The position numbers and the translations under genes were made by a program. A DNA stretch of 64,000 nucleotides. Source: Staphylococcus arlettae (GTDB lineage Bacteria; Bacillota; Bacilli; Staphylococcales; Staphylococcaceae). The stretch lies in NCBI RefSeq assembly GCF_002902345.1, contig NZ_PPQB01000012.1:181972-245971 (forward strand). The letters are read 5' to 3'. This document shows positions 45,223 to 56,497 of this stretch, piece after piece. The stretch's first letter is position 1. Every line of letters begins with the position of its first letter. The notes beneath the pieces were generated by a model. The model was given only the letters and a program-made list of their open reading frames with translations. It was not told where the DNA came from and did not search any database.

Positions 45223-46462
45223 TCAACTCCCATAACTTCATTGATATTTGATATTCTGACATTTCATTGACTCGTGAAAAGAGTAAGATTAGACTACTGC
45301 CGATAAAAATAACTCCCATTACTATAAAAGTTATGCTCGGGTTATAACTACTTGTCACCACAGCACCAAACATACTACCAATCACTTGTCCTACCACCAA
45401 CATGCTATTGGTTGAACCAACGAACGTACCTTTTAAATCACGGTGGCATGCTTTAACTACTACATACATCACGCTTTGAATTAAGGCACTGTACGTCAAT
45501 CCTTGAACAATTCTAAAAATCATAAGCATCCATATATTAGTAGCCAAACCTTGTAGCACTACACTGAAACCGCAAACTAATGCCGTTAGTAAATAAACTT
45601 GTTTGACATAATTTTTATCATTTAAGCGTCCCCATAACGGCGCACTGAGAATTGATGCTGTCCAAAATACTGACTGCACTATACCGACAGCTGATTTGTC
45701 ATCTAATAGAGTTGTATTTACACCTGCCGTTAAAGGCGCTAACGCTGTCATCATGCCATACATAGCTAAGTTAGCTAAAATACCCACTATAATAAAACGA
45801 CATGTCGTCTGCGTACCAAGTAAACAGTGAAAAGATTGGAAAACACCACATGTCACAGTTGCTTGCTCATTAGTATGTTGACGATGTGATGTTTCTACTA
45901 AAAATTTCACACCTATGACACAGACAACAAACGTAATAATCGCGATAATTAACAACAGTGATTGAAAACCAATCATTGCTGCCACAATGCCACCAATTAA
46001 TGGGCCTACTAAGGAACCCGCACTAATTGCACTTTGCAATTTTCCCAGCACTTTACCGCGCATATCATCAGGTGCTTCACTCGTCGCAAAAGCATTTGAT
46101 GCGTCTACGACACCACCAAATAACCCTTGCAACAAACGTACAACAACAAATTGTAATGGCGTTGTACAAAGTGACATGAGGAATAAACAAACCGCTAACC
46201 CTAGCAACGCGCGTAACACCATCCATTTGCGGCTAATTTTATCACCTAATTTGCCCCATAACGGTGATGACACCATAGTAGTAATTGCTGGTGCAGCAAT
46301 TGCTAGACCACTCCATAATTGAATTTCAGTCACAGATAATGCTTGCAGTGATGCAATGTAAATGGGTAACAATGGCACTAAAATCGTTAAACCGGCAATA
46401 GAAATAAATTGACTCAGCCATAAAAGTCGAAAATTACGATACCAAACTGCTACATTAGTCAT
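45203..46462 (-). CDS. sbnD: SbnD, MFS exporter of staphyloferrin B
   Basis: A 419-residue major facilitator with 12 predicted helices. The N-terminal WYRNFRLLWLSQFISIAGL and the loop motif LWGKLGDKISRKWM (motif A) are clear, with a repeat LWGRLNDKNYVKQV in the second half. It is expected to release staphyloferrin B from the cell. The ATG overlaps the sbnC end by 8 nt and has no good ribosome site of its own, so translation is probably coupled. Confidence 0.92.
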   Translation of the reverse strand: MTNVAVWYRNFRLLWLSQFISIAGLTILVPLLPIYIASLQALSVTEIQLWSGLAIAAPAITTMVSSPLWGKLGDKISRKWMVLRALLGLAVCLFLMSLCTTPLQFVVVRLLQGLFGGVVDASNAFATSEAPDDMRGKVLGKLQSAISAGSLVGPLIGGIVAAMIGFQSLLLIIAIITFVVCVIGVKFLVETSHRQHTNEQATVTCGVFQSFHCLLGTQTTCRFIIVGILANLAMYGMMTALAPLTAGVNTTLLDDKSAVGIVQSVFWTASILSAPLWGRLNDKNYVKQVYLLTALVCGFSVVLQGLATNIWMLMIFRIVQGLTYSALIQSVMYVVVKACHRDLKGTFVGSTNSMLVVGQVIGSMFGAVVTSSYNPSITFIVMGVIFIGSSLILLFSRVNEMSEYQISMKLWELNDRRAK

Positions 46463-48218
46463 AACGTTTCATAGGGTTCGCTATAGTCCCAATACTAGAA
46501 GGCATGCTTCCACCACCAGAGCCTTGCTGTTGTAATAACGGTAAAAGTATCCGTTTAAAAGGCCAAGTGTCTGCTGTAAACAATAATGTAGTTATTTGTT
46601 GTTTGGTATCAGGGGCAAAATTAAGCGTTTCGACTTGCTGTTTCATAGCGTGTTTAATGCGTGTCATCAATTGAGCTTCTTTAATGTTAAAAGTATGATG
46701 CAGGGCATCGACAATTGCATATAAATTTACTGAAACACCCAACGTTTGGAAGTACGTAAAAAATGTTGCTAAATCATCATTAATCAACGTATTCGGTGAG
46801 TTTTGACTAATTGTGTACTCTGGTATATTGATGTCATTGGCTTGCATCAATGGTGGATAAATACGCACAGTATCATGATCACGTAACACACACTGTTGAA
46901 CGTGCCCCTCCTGAAATGATAGTAAGACATTTTGTCCATGTACCTCTGGCAACACACCATACTGCATAAATGTCATAACCGTTTGGATAAAATGTGCCAC
47001 AATATCATCAAATAATGCTAGGACATCATCTTGTGTAATCTCTTTGACTGGTTTATCTATGATTAATGCATATAATTTTGTGTCATGTACGGCAAGTGCT
47101 GCCATAGACACTAACTGTGTATGATCTGCCATTACACTCTCAGGATAACTTCTAAGCTGTGCGGTTAAATGCCCTATTTTATCTGCAAAAATATCGCCAT
47201 CTGCCTGCATAAATGACCACCATTGCCGTTCATTGCATAAAGTTACCGTATCGGCTAAGTTCTTATCTTGTGCTATCACTTGTCTTAAAAGCCCTTCTGC
47301 TTTTTCGCCATTTAATAGATATCGCGTAGGCGTCAGTCTGAGGGCACCTAATGACTGCATAGCAAAAGGTACTTTAAGATGATGGAACGGGTCTTGCACA
47401 TCAATGAGTGAACGTATCGACGATGATGAGACGTAATTTCCAAACTTATAATTGAGTGGCACGATAACACCTGTAGCTAATTCCCCTTGGAACATAGGTC
47501 GAATAATATGTTCCCATTGCCATGGATGTACTGGAAACACCATATAGTCAGCTGCCGTCACCTCATGTTCTCTTAACAGTTGTTTCACTTGAATATCGGT
47601 TAATCCTAATGTCTCCATCAATGCCGCTTCTTCCGCGACATCACCTGCAATAAGGTAATCGCGATGAATAGCTACAGTTTGTAGTGCAAACGATTGACAA
47701 TATTCGGCTTGATAACGCTTATAGTCTGTTTCTGACAATCCACGTTTTTCCTTTGCTAAAGGATGAAATGGTCGATCCTTTAAACTGGCTAACTGTTCTG
47801 CTTGGATGAACGTATTATCAGCTAATGTTAAGTGCGTCAATTGGTCTGCTAATTGTTGTTCGGCAGTCATCAATCCTTCTGCAAAACGTTGCACATTCAA
47901 GTTGTCGCAGCGTGCTGCATTCATTGATACTAGTGCCTGCCATAAAGTCACAGCATCAGCTATATGCTGCGCTGTCTTTGAATGCAATACCACAGTGTCA
48001 CTTGCCAAGCGATATGTATTCAAGCCACTTAAATATACAGGTATCGATAACGTTTGAGCTGCCTGCTGATAATGTAAAATAGTTGCAGTTGGTGTCTGTT
48101 CTAGTCGACTTTTGGACCATAATTCAAAAATATCTTCACACAACATACTATCTACCAAATCTCGCAGTATGTGTAGTTGTGCTTTCTGTTGCTGTAGTTG
48201 CGCTGTAACTTGCATCAT
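46455..48218 (-). CDS. sbnC: SbnC, NIS siderophore synthetase (IucA/IucC family)
   Basis: A 587-residue siderophore synthetase with DRPFHPLAKEKRGLSE, MVFPVHPWQWEHI, SSSSIRSLIDV and GVLPEVHGQNVLLSF. SbnC completes the siderophore by joining 2-oxoglutarate to the citryl/diaminopropionate intermediate. AAGGAG lies 9 nt before the ATG at 48218. It starts 13 nt after the sbnB stop. Confidence 0.94.
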   Translation of the reverse strand: MMQVTAQLQQQKAQLHILRDLVDSMLCEDIFELWSKSRLEQTPTATILHYQQAAQTLSIPVYLSGLNTYRLASDTVVLHSKTAQHIADAVTLWQALVSMNAARCDNLNVQRFAEGLMTAEQQLADQLTHLTLADNTFIQAEQLASLKDRPFHPLAKEKRGLSETDYKRYQAEYCQSFALQTVAIHRDYLIAGDVAEEAALMETLGLTDIQVKQLLREHEVTAADYMVFPVHPWQWEHIIRPMFQGELATGVIVPLNYKFGNYVSSSSIRSLIDVQDPFHHLKVPFAMQSLGALRLTPTRYLLNGEKAEGLLRQVIAQDKNLADTVTLCNERQWWSFMQADGDIFADKIGHLTAQLRSYPESVMADHTQLVSMAALAVHDTKLYALIIDKPVKEITQDDVLALFDDIVAHFIQTVMTFMQYGVLPEVHGQNVLLSFQEGHVQQCVLRDHDTVRIYPPLMQANDINIPEYTISQNSPNTLINDDLATFFTYFQTLGVSVNLYAIVDALHHTFNIKEAQLMTRIKHAMKQQVETLNFAPDTKQQITTLLFTADTWPFKRILLPLLQQQGSGGGSMPSSIGTIANPMKRYD

Positions 48219-48231
48219 TGCATGACACTCC

Positions 48232-50240
<2,009 letters not shown>

Positions 50241-50263
50241 TTAAAATGAGTAACACAATCAAT

Positions 50264-50321
50264 TGATAACGATTATCATTATCAATGTCTGTATTATATT
50301 TTTTCCGACAACATATGTCAA
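50264..50321 (-). promoter_or_regulatory. sbnA promoter and Fur box
   Basis: On the minus strand TTGACA (50321-50316) and TATAAT (50298-50293) are separated by exactly 17 bp, a full sigma-A consensus. The Fur box at 50264-50284, built of GATAACGATTATCATTATC, begins at the predicted transcription start. Iron-loaded Fur would block this strong promoter. Confidence 0.88.
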
Positions 50322-50358
50322 CTCACAATTTAATCATTTAAAAAATCTAAAATTTTTA

Positions 50359-50411
50359 TTGACTTATTCATAAAGTTATAAGATATTTATATGTGAGAAT
50401 GATTATCAATA
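50359..50411 (+). promoter_or_regulatory. sirA promoter and second Fur box
   Basis: TTGACT (50359-50364) and GATATT (50382-50387) are 17 bp apart. GAGAATGATTATCAATAGC at 50393-50411 matches most of the 19-bp Fur consensus and lies at the transcription start. The two Fur boxes are separate, so sbn and sir can respond independently. Confidence 0.75.
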
Positions 50412-50437
50412 GCAAATGGGAGGTCTCATTCAAAACG

Positions 50438-51430
50438 ATGAAACATTTAACAAAATTATTAGTAGTTGCTTTAGCATTAGTTGTGCTATTAGCAGCTTGT
50501 GGGAATAACAGTTCAGAGAAATCTGCAAACAATAAAGAAGATAGTAAGTCCGTTAAAGTAAAACATGCTATGGGGACAACTGAAATTAAAGGAAAACCGA
50601 AGCGTGTTGTAACATTGTATCAAGGCGCAACTGATGTCTCTGTTGCTTTAGGCGTTAAACCTGTAGGTGCCGTCGAGTCTTGGACACAACAACCAAAATA
50701 TGACTATTTAAAAGATGACTTAAAAGATACCAAAATAGTTGGTCAGGAACCTGCGCCTAACTTAGAAGAAATTTCTAAACTAAAACCTGATTTAATCGTG
50801 GCGTCAAAAGTACGTAATGAAAAACAATACGAACAATTATCAAAAATTGCGCCAACAATTACGCATGACACTGTATATAAATTTAAAGATACGACTAAAA
50901 TGATGGGGAAAGCATTAGGGAAAGAAGATAAAGCGGATGAATTGTTGAAAAAATACGATGATAAAGTAGCTCAATTTAAAAAAGATGCACAAGCAACATA
51001 TGGAAAAGAGTGGCCGTTATCCGCTTCTGTTGTCAATTTCAGACCGGATCATGCACGTATTTATGCGAGTGGCTACGCTGGGGACATTTTGCATGATTTA
51101 GGTTTCAAACGCCCAGAAGAACAACAGAAACAAGTAGACAAAGGAAAAGACATTATCCAGTTAACTTCTAAAGAAAGTATTCCGTTAATGGATGCTGATC
51201 ATATCTTTATGTTTAAATCCGATACAACAGCAAAAGATGCTAAATTGACTGACAAAACTAAGCAAGAATGGACTTCTAGTAGTCAGTGGAAAAACTTGTC
51301 AGCTGTAAAATCTAACGATGTTTCCGATAACGTTGATGAAATCACATGGAATATGGCTGGCGGTTACCAGTCATCACTCAAATTAATTGATGATTTATAT
51401 CAAAAATTAGATATCGAAAAACAATCTTAA
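50438..51430 (+). CDS. sirA: SirA, staphyloferrin B-binding lipoprotein
   Basis: A 330-residue class III (FecB/BtuF-like) binding lipoprotein. The signal MKHLTKLLVVALALVVLLAAC ends in a lipobox Cys at residue 21. KHAMGTTEIKGKPKRVVTLYQGATDVSVALGVKPVGAVESW follows S. aureus SirA closely, as do the arginines in VVNFRPDHARIY expected in the ligand pocket. It captures Fe-staphyloferrin B outside the membrane. I take the ATG at 50438 because the signal peptide starts there and the Fur box covers the longer frame; GGGAGGT lies about 13 nt upstream, longer than usual. Confidence 0.94.
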   Translation: MKHLTKLLVVALALVVLLAACGNNSSEKSANNKEDSKSVKVKHAMGTTEIKGKPKRVVTLYQGATDVSVALGVKPVGAVESWTQQPKYDYLKDDLKDTKIVGQEPAPNLEEISKLKPDLIVASKVRNEKQYEQLSKIAPTITHDTVYKFKDTTKMMGKALGKEDKADELLKKYDDKVAQFKKDAQATYGKEWPLSASVVNFRPDHARIYASGYAGDILHDLGFKRPEEQQKQVDKGKDIIQLTSKESIPLMDADHIFMFKSDTTAKDAKLTDKTKQEWTSSSQWKNLSAVKSNDVSDNVDEITWNMAGGYQSSLKLIDDLYQKLDIEKQS

Positions 51431-51448
51431 TGCATAAGGAGTTACATC

Positions 51449-52444
51449 ATGTTACTTAAACCTCAGTCTAAGTTAATACTCTCTGGTTTATGTCTAATCG
51501 TTGTAACTATCTTAAGTTTAATAGTTGGGAATACGCTTGTACCACTATCTCAGTTGGTACAGGCGTTCTTCCACTTTGATAGCTCAAACGATATACATAT
51601 TCTCATTATCGAATCACGTGCATCCAGAACTATTATCGCATTATTAACTGGTGCAGCATTAGCAGTTTCCGGATTACTCATGCAAGTTTTAACACGTAAT
51701 CCCATCGCTTCTCCAGGCCTTTTTGGTGTTAATGCTGGTGCTGTCTTTTTCGTCATCGCAGGCTTAACATTATTCAGTATTCAATCATTTGAAGCACTCA
51801 TTATACTAGCATTTATAGGCGCTATTTTAGTCACTGTGGTTGTTATTATGTTGGGAATGTTCAAACAAGCACAATTCTCGCCAAAACGAGTGATATTAGC
51901 AGGCGCAGCAATCTCTGCCCTCTTCAGTGCTTTTACACAAGGTATAATGATTATGAATGAAAATAATTTACAAAGTTTTTTATTTTGGCTAAGTGGTTCT
52001 GTTTCATTTCGCAATATTTGGGAGGTTCCATGGGTAATTCCTCTGATTGTCATCGCTTTAGTAGTTGCCTTGGCTTTATCTTCTCGTATTAACATTTTAA
52101 TGACGAGTGATGATATTGCGACTGCCTTAGGTCAAAATATTAAAATAACGAAATTTATCATAATCATATTAATCAGTGTGTTAGCTGGCGTCTCAGTAGC
52201 CATTGCAGGTTCTATTATGTTTGTAGGCTTAATTATTCCAAATATCAGTAAAAAACTATTACCACCTAACTATAAATATTTAATACCATTTAATGCTATA
52301 AGTGGCGCGATACTCATGTTATTATCCGACATCATTGCACGTATCATCATTCAACCACTTGAACTACCCATTGGTGTGATTACCGCAATTATCGGTGCCA
52401 TAACATTGATTTATATTATGAGGAAAGGAATTCAAAGTATATGA
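51449..52444 (+). CDS. sirB: SirB, FecCD-type permease for staphyloferrin B
   Basis: A 331-residue FecCD/BtuC-fold permease with about ten helices. RASRTIIALLTGAALAVSGLLMQVLTRNPIASPGLFGVNAGA is the signature, and GSIMFVGLIIPNISKKL is the loop that meets the ATPase. With SirC it forms the membrane channel fed by SirA. AAGGAG precedes the ATG. No ATPase gene is adjacent; in S. aureus FhuC from another locus serves. It overlaps sirC by ATGA. Confidence 0.94.
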   Translation: MLLKPQSKLILSGLCLIVVTILSLIVGNTLVPLSQLVQAFFHFDSSNDIHILIIESRASRTIIALLTGAALAVSGLLMQVLTRNPIASPGLFGVNAGAVFFVIAGLTLFSIQSFEALIILAFIGAILVTVVVIMLGMFKQAQFSPKRVILAGAAISALFSAFTQGIMIMNENNLQSFLFWLSGSVSFRNIWEVPWVIPLIVIALVVALALSSRINILMTSDDIATALGQNIKITKFIIIILISVLAGVSVAIAGSIMFVGLIIPNISKKLLPPNYKYLIPFNAISGAILMLLSDIIARIIIQPLELPIGVITAIIGAITLIYIMRKGIQSI

Positions 52445-53439
52445 ATGAGTCACTTACCAAACAAGATTCAAGGCGTTTAGTTGTCGCGATGCTACTATTA
52501 AGTGTCTTGGCAATCATTAGTTTAATGCTGGGCTCAACGTTTATTTCACCCTTGAAGATAATCGCTTATATCTTTGACCCTGCCAACAGCCCAGATCAAT
52601 TTACACTTGAAGTGTTGCGATTACCACGTATCACACTTGCCATCGTTGCCGGTGCTGCATTAGGTGCCAGTGGCTTAATCTTGCAAAATATCTTAAAAAA
52701 TCCTATTGCCTCTCCAGATATTATTGGTGTTACTGGTGGTGCGACCTTTGGCGCAGTAACTTTTATTGCTTTTATCAGTAGTTTAAGTATCCATTGGTTA
52801 CCACTCTTTTCCTTAACTGGTGGTGCCTTAGCGATGTTGCTGCTCATCAGCTTCCAACATAAAGGAAATTTGCAACCAACGACTATCGTCATTATTGGTA
52901 TTGCTTTACAGACTATGTTTACAGCTTTAGTGAATGGTCTCCTCATCATGACCAAACAATTATCTGCCTCTAAAGCCTATACTTGGATTGTCGGTAGTTT
53001 ATCCGGTGCAACCTTTGATAGTAGCTTAATTTTAGCGATTATCATACTTTGCGTAGTGCCATTGTTAGCTATCGTAATTCCTCGTATGAAGGTGTCTATT
53101 ATGCATGATGACGTTGCAACTGGCTTAGGTTTAAATGTGAATCAAACAAAATTAATTCAAATGTTAATTACAACCGTTTTGGCAGCGTCAGCGATTAGTT
53201 TTGTCGGTAATATTGGCTTTGTCGGTTTAATTTCACCGCACATTGCTAAAACACTTATTAAAGCCAGTTATTTAAAACGCTTAGTTATGTCAGCTATTTG
53301 TGGTGCTGCTTCAATTTTGCTTGCCGATTTAGTTGGGCGTACTATCTTCTTACCGAAGGAAGTACCTGCGGGTGTCTTTATTGCCGCATTCGGCGCACCA
53401 TTCTTCATCTATTTATTATTAACAGTTAAAAAAATATAA
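52441..53439 (+). CDS. sirC: SirC, FecCD-type permease for staphyloferrin B
   Basis: A 332-residue FecCD permease, partner of SirB. LRLPRITLAIVAGAALGASGLILQNILKNPIASPDIIGVTGGA and GNIGFVGLISPHIAKTL are the standard motifs. Its start overlaps the sirB stop by four bases. The transcript ends in the stem at 53456-53489, part of an inverted family B repeat. Confidence 0.94.
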   Translation: MNESLTKQDSRRLVVAMLLLSVLAIISLMLGSTFISPLKIIAYIFDPANSPDQFTLEVLRLPRITLAIVAGAALGASGLILQNILKNPIASPDIIGVTGGATFGAVTFIAFISSLSIHWLPLFSLTGGALAMLLLISFQHKGNLQPTTIVIIGIALQTMFTALVNGLLIMTKQLSASKAYTWIVGSLSGATFDSSLILAIIILCVVPLLAIVIPRMKVSIMHDDVATGLGLNVNQTKLIQMLITTVLAASAISFVGNIGFVGLISPHIAKTLIKASYLKRLVMSAICGAASILLADLVGRTIFLPKEVPAGVFIAAFGAPFFIYLLLTVKKI

Positions 53440-53455
53440 ACTATATCTTAATTTC

Positions 53456-53622
53456 GAGGCTGGGACAATATTCATTCGTCCCAGTCTCTATTCATATTGG
53501 CAGTAGATGACTGTATTGAAAATGCGCTTCAAATCAAGCTTTTTTCAATGCTAGTCATCCTTGCCGGGGTGGGACGACGAAATCATTTTTTCAAAATCAG
53601 ATTTCTGTCCCACTCCCTTTTA
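53456..53622 (-). repeat. Dispersed repeat family B, copy 5 (inverted), with terminator
   Basis: Reverse orientation: the terminator stem GAGGCTGGGAC (53456-53466) / GTCCCAGTCTC (53479-53489) comes first, then GCATTTTC, CCTTGCCGGGGTGGGACGAC and GATTTCTGTCCCACTCCC. It ends sirC transcription. The rest of the 53440-53818 gap is promoter-like DNA. Confidence 0.85.
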
Positions 53623-53818
53623 TTTACCCCTGTATTTTCACAGTTATTGCATATCATTGTCACACACTAACACTAATATTTATGTTCCGTTATTTAAAAT
53701 TTTACAATAGTTGCTTTAACTTATGACATTTACATATCTTTACTTAAATTTAATTATTCTCCTTATATTCCTTTGCTATACTAAAAATACAATTATGAAC
53801 AAAGGAGGAATAAAGAGA

Positions 53819-55687
53819 ATGAAAGTAGCTTGGTCTTTCTTAGCAACTATCGTGCTAGGCGCTGTTATCACTACACAAGCTGAAGCCACGACACAACCAA
53901 CTAAAAAACAAGAAGTAACACATGATCTGTCAATTCATGATATTCAAGGTGACAAGCATAATTCACCTTATGATGGCAAAAAAGTAACCGACGTACAAGG
54001 CATAGTGACATATCAATATAAATTAAAAGGTAGTAACTATATACATATCCAAACACCTGATAAGGCAAAAGATGATAATCCTAATACCTCTGAGGGCATT
54101 ATAGTCTATATGGGCAATCAAGATTACGATGTAAAAACCGGAGATTTGGTTAATGTAACCGGTATTGTCAATGAATACCATATAGATGGTTACGACGATA
54201 AACAAAAAACTGATTTACCCGTCACACAAATCAATGCACGTGATGACAAAGGTGGAAATGTAGCAATTACTAAACATAATCAACCACTGCCAAAGGCTTA
54301 TAACATTCAAAATCCACCCTCTAAAATTTCAGCTAATGACCAATTTCATACCTTTGATCGTGACCAATACACTATTGATTATTGGGAATCTTTAGAAGGT
54401 ATGCGCGTGATGACAAATACAGTACGCAGTGTGAGTCCACAAGAACACGGGGATATTTTTACAGTTTTAGATGATCAACAACCAGAGACAATCAACGGTG
54501 GTGTCCGTTTAACTGAAAACAATCAACATGGCGAGCGCATTGCTTTTAAGATGTATGATAATAATCAAGCGCGTGACTTTGATGTCAAAACTGGTGATAA
54601 ATTCAAAGGCCCAATTATTGGTTACGTCAATTACGGTTTTCAAAACTATAAAATCAATGTAGATTTAGAAGATATGCAAAAAGCACATGTGCCAGTTAAA
54701 ACGAAACCACAATCAACAGATTTAACACAAGACAAAGGCAAATTAAATGTAGCATCTTATAATTTAGAAAATTTCTCTAACAATAAACAATCTACTACTG
54801 ACACTAAAGCTACAAAAATTGCACAAGGTATTAGTACCAGCATGAACAACCCAGACATTGTTGGTGTGACCGAAGTTCAAGACAATGACGGTCCTGATAA
54901 AGGTGGGCCTAAAGCCAATGAATCTTATGAACGCTTGATTCAACAAATTCAAGCATCCGGTGGACCTAAATATAAATACGTCAATATCGATCCAGATATG
55001 AATGAAGATGGTGGTCAACCCAACGCTAATATTCGTGTCGGTTTCTTATACAATCCAAAACGTGTTCAATTCGACAAATCTATCCAAAAAGGTGATGCTG
55101 ATAGCGCAGTATCCTACAAAAATGGTAACTTAACTTTAAACCCAGGTCGCATTGACCCTAACAACCCAGCATTTGACGATTCACGTAAACCATTAGCGGC
55201 ACAATTTAAATTCCGCGGCGAACAAGTAATTATGCTCGCAAATCATTGGAATTCTAAAGGTGGCGATACACCTATATTTGGTAAGCAACAACCACCTGTA
55301 TTAAATAGCGAAAATCAACGTGTAGAAATCGCAAAAGCTGTAGGTCGTTTTGTAGAGCAAGTACACAAAGATAACCCTGATGCCAATATCGTCTCTGTTG
55401 GTGACTACAACGATTTCCAATGGACCAAAGCTTTGAAAACTTTTGAAAACTTTAATATGACAAATATGATGCATAGTGTACCTGCAAGTGAGCGTTACAC
55501 ATATAATTATCACGGTAATTCACAAGCATTGGATCATATCTTTGTTTCCGATAATTTGACCGACTACACACAACTCGATCCTATCCATGTAAACAGTGAT
55601 TTCACTGATATGTCAGGACGAGCAAGTGACCACGATCCGTTACTAGCTCAAATCGATATTAAATCCAAAAGCAAAGAGACAAAATAA
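53819..55687 (+). CDS. Secreted nuclease: OB-fold domain plus endonuclease/exonuclease/phosphatase domain
   Basis: A 622-residue secreted protein. Signal peptide MKVAWSFLATIVLGAVITTQAEA; an OB-fold (YhcR-like) domain at about 25-180 with VQGIVTYQY and VNVTGIVNEYH; then an EEP catalytic domain at about 245-615 with VASYNLENFS, VGVTEVQDNDG, ANHWNSKGGD, SVGDYNDFQW, ALDHIFVSD and ASDHDP, the metal and catalytic residues of the DNase I-like fold. It probably degrades extracellular DNA or RNA for phosphate, nucleosides or biofilm turnover. The ATG at 53819 has AAAGGAGG 10 nt upstream; the longer frame from 53723 has none. Purine scavenging genes in the same window make a link possible. Confidence 0.87.
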   Translation: MKVAWSFLATIVLGAVITTQAEATTQPTKKQEVTHDLSIHDIQGDKHNSPYDGKKVTDVQGIVTYQYKLKGSNYIHIQTPDKAKDDNPNTSEGIIVYMGNQDYDVKTGDLVNVTGIVNEYHIDGYDDKQKTDLPVTQINARDDKGGNVAITKHNQPLPKAYNIQNPPSKISANDQFHTFDRDQYTIDYWESLEGMRVMTNTVRSVSPQEHGDIFTVLDDQQPETINGGVRLTENNQHGERIAFKMYDNNQARDFDVKTGDKFKGPIIGYVNYGFQNYKINVDLEDMQKAHVPVKTKPQSTDLTQDKGKLNVASYNLENFSNNKQSTTDTKATKIAQGISTSMNNPDIVGVTEVQDNDGPDKGGPKANESYERLIQQIQASGGPKYKYVNIDPDMNEDGGQPNANIRVGFLYNPKRVQFDKSIQKGDADSAVSYKNGNLTLNPGRIDPNNPAFDDSRKPLAAQFKFRGEQVIMLANHWNSKGGDTPIFGKQQPPVLNSENQRVEIAKAVGRFVEQVHKDNPDANIVSVGDYNDFQWTKALKTFENFNMTNMMHSVPASERYTYNYHGNSQALDHIFVSDNLTDYTQLDPIHVNSDFTDMSGRASDHDPLLAQIDIKSKSKETK

Positions 55688-55704
55688 TATATTTTAAACA
55701 CTAT

Positions 55705-55730
55705 AGGCGACTATTGTCGCCTTTTTTTGT
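55705..55730 (+). terminator. Terminator after the secreted nuclease
   Basis: AGGCGAC (55705-55711) pairs with GTCGCCT (55716-55722), then a T-run. Confidence 0.85.
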
Positions 55731-55829
55731 TATTAAGGTACATTTTTTACTTGGTATACTCATGCTATTGCTCCAATGTTGAAAAAATTATAACTTAGTT
55801 AAGATTAATGAACTAATTGGAGGACCTCA

Positions 55830-56324
55830 ATGATTATACTTATTGTTTTCGGTTTTTTTATTTTACGCTTATACAGCTTAGTCATTTCAATTCGTCATGC
55901 TAAGCAGTTGCAACTTCAAGGTGCTACTGAATACGGCAAACGTAATTCTACTTGGCTCGCACTTACACATATCGCCATTTATGTTAGTGCTACTATCGAA
56001 GCATGGTTGCAACAAACTACAATGAATCGACTAAGTGTTATCGGTCTAGCACTTATGATCTTCGCTTATATTATATTATTTATGGTAATAAAGACACTAG
56101 GAGCAATATGGACGTTAAAATTATACATTTTGCCACATCACCCAATTATCAAAAGTGGATTATTTAAAATTACCAAACATCCAAACTATTTTTTAAATAT
56201 CGTACCTGAGCTATTGGGTCTATTACTGCTAACACAAGCCGGTTTCGCTGCCCTTTTACTGCTACCATATGCTTATTTATTATGGCAGCGAATCCATCAG
56301 GAAGAACGGCTAATGCATATTTAA
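55830..56324 (+). CDS. Isoprenylcysteine carboxyl methyltransferase-like membrane protein
   Basis: A 164-residue protein with four or five membrane helices. LGAIWTLKLYILPHHPIIKSGLFKITKHPNYFLNIVPELLG and RIHQEERLM form the ICMT-like cofactor site (the H-P-N-Y and E-E-R segments). Related B. subtilis YpbQ O-methylates polyketide products, but no polyketide synthase gene is adjacent here, so the acceptor is unknown. GGAGG lies 6 nt before the ATG. A bidirectional terminator follows. Confidence 0.82.
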   Translation: MIILIVFGFFILRLYSLVISIRHAKQLQLQGATEYGKRNSTWLALTHIAIYVSATIEAWLQQTTMNRLSVIGLALMIFAYIILFMVIKTLGAIWTLKLYILPHHPIIKSGLFKITKHPNYFLNIVPELLGLLLLTQAGFAALLLLPYAYLLWQRIHQEERLMHI

Positions 56325-56355
56325 ATGCCCAAACTACTAATAGTTGTTAATAGTG

Positions 56356-56400
56356 AAAAAGCACCTAGAACATAAAATGATGTTCAGGTGCTTTTTTCTT
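56356..56400. terminator. Bidirectional terminator
   Basis: AAAAAGCACCT (56356-56366) pairs with AGGTGCTTTTT (56386-56396) with an AACAT/ATGTT inner stem. Confidence 0.85.
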
Positions 56401-56497
56401 ATCAAGAAACTACTTATCTATATGGAAAATGCTGATATTATGCCCAAAATTAGACTGACGTCATAGTTCGTTCAGACAAACGGAAGCCTACTTGATG

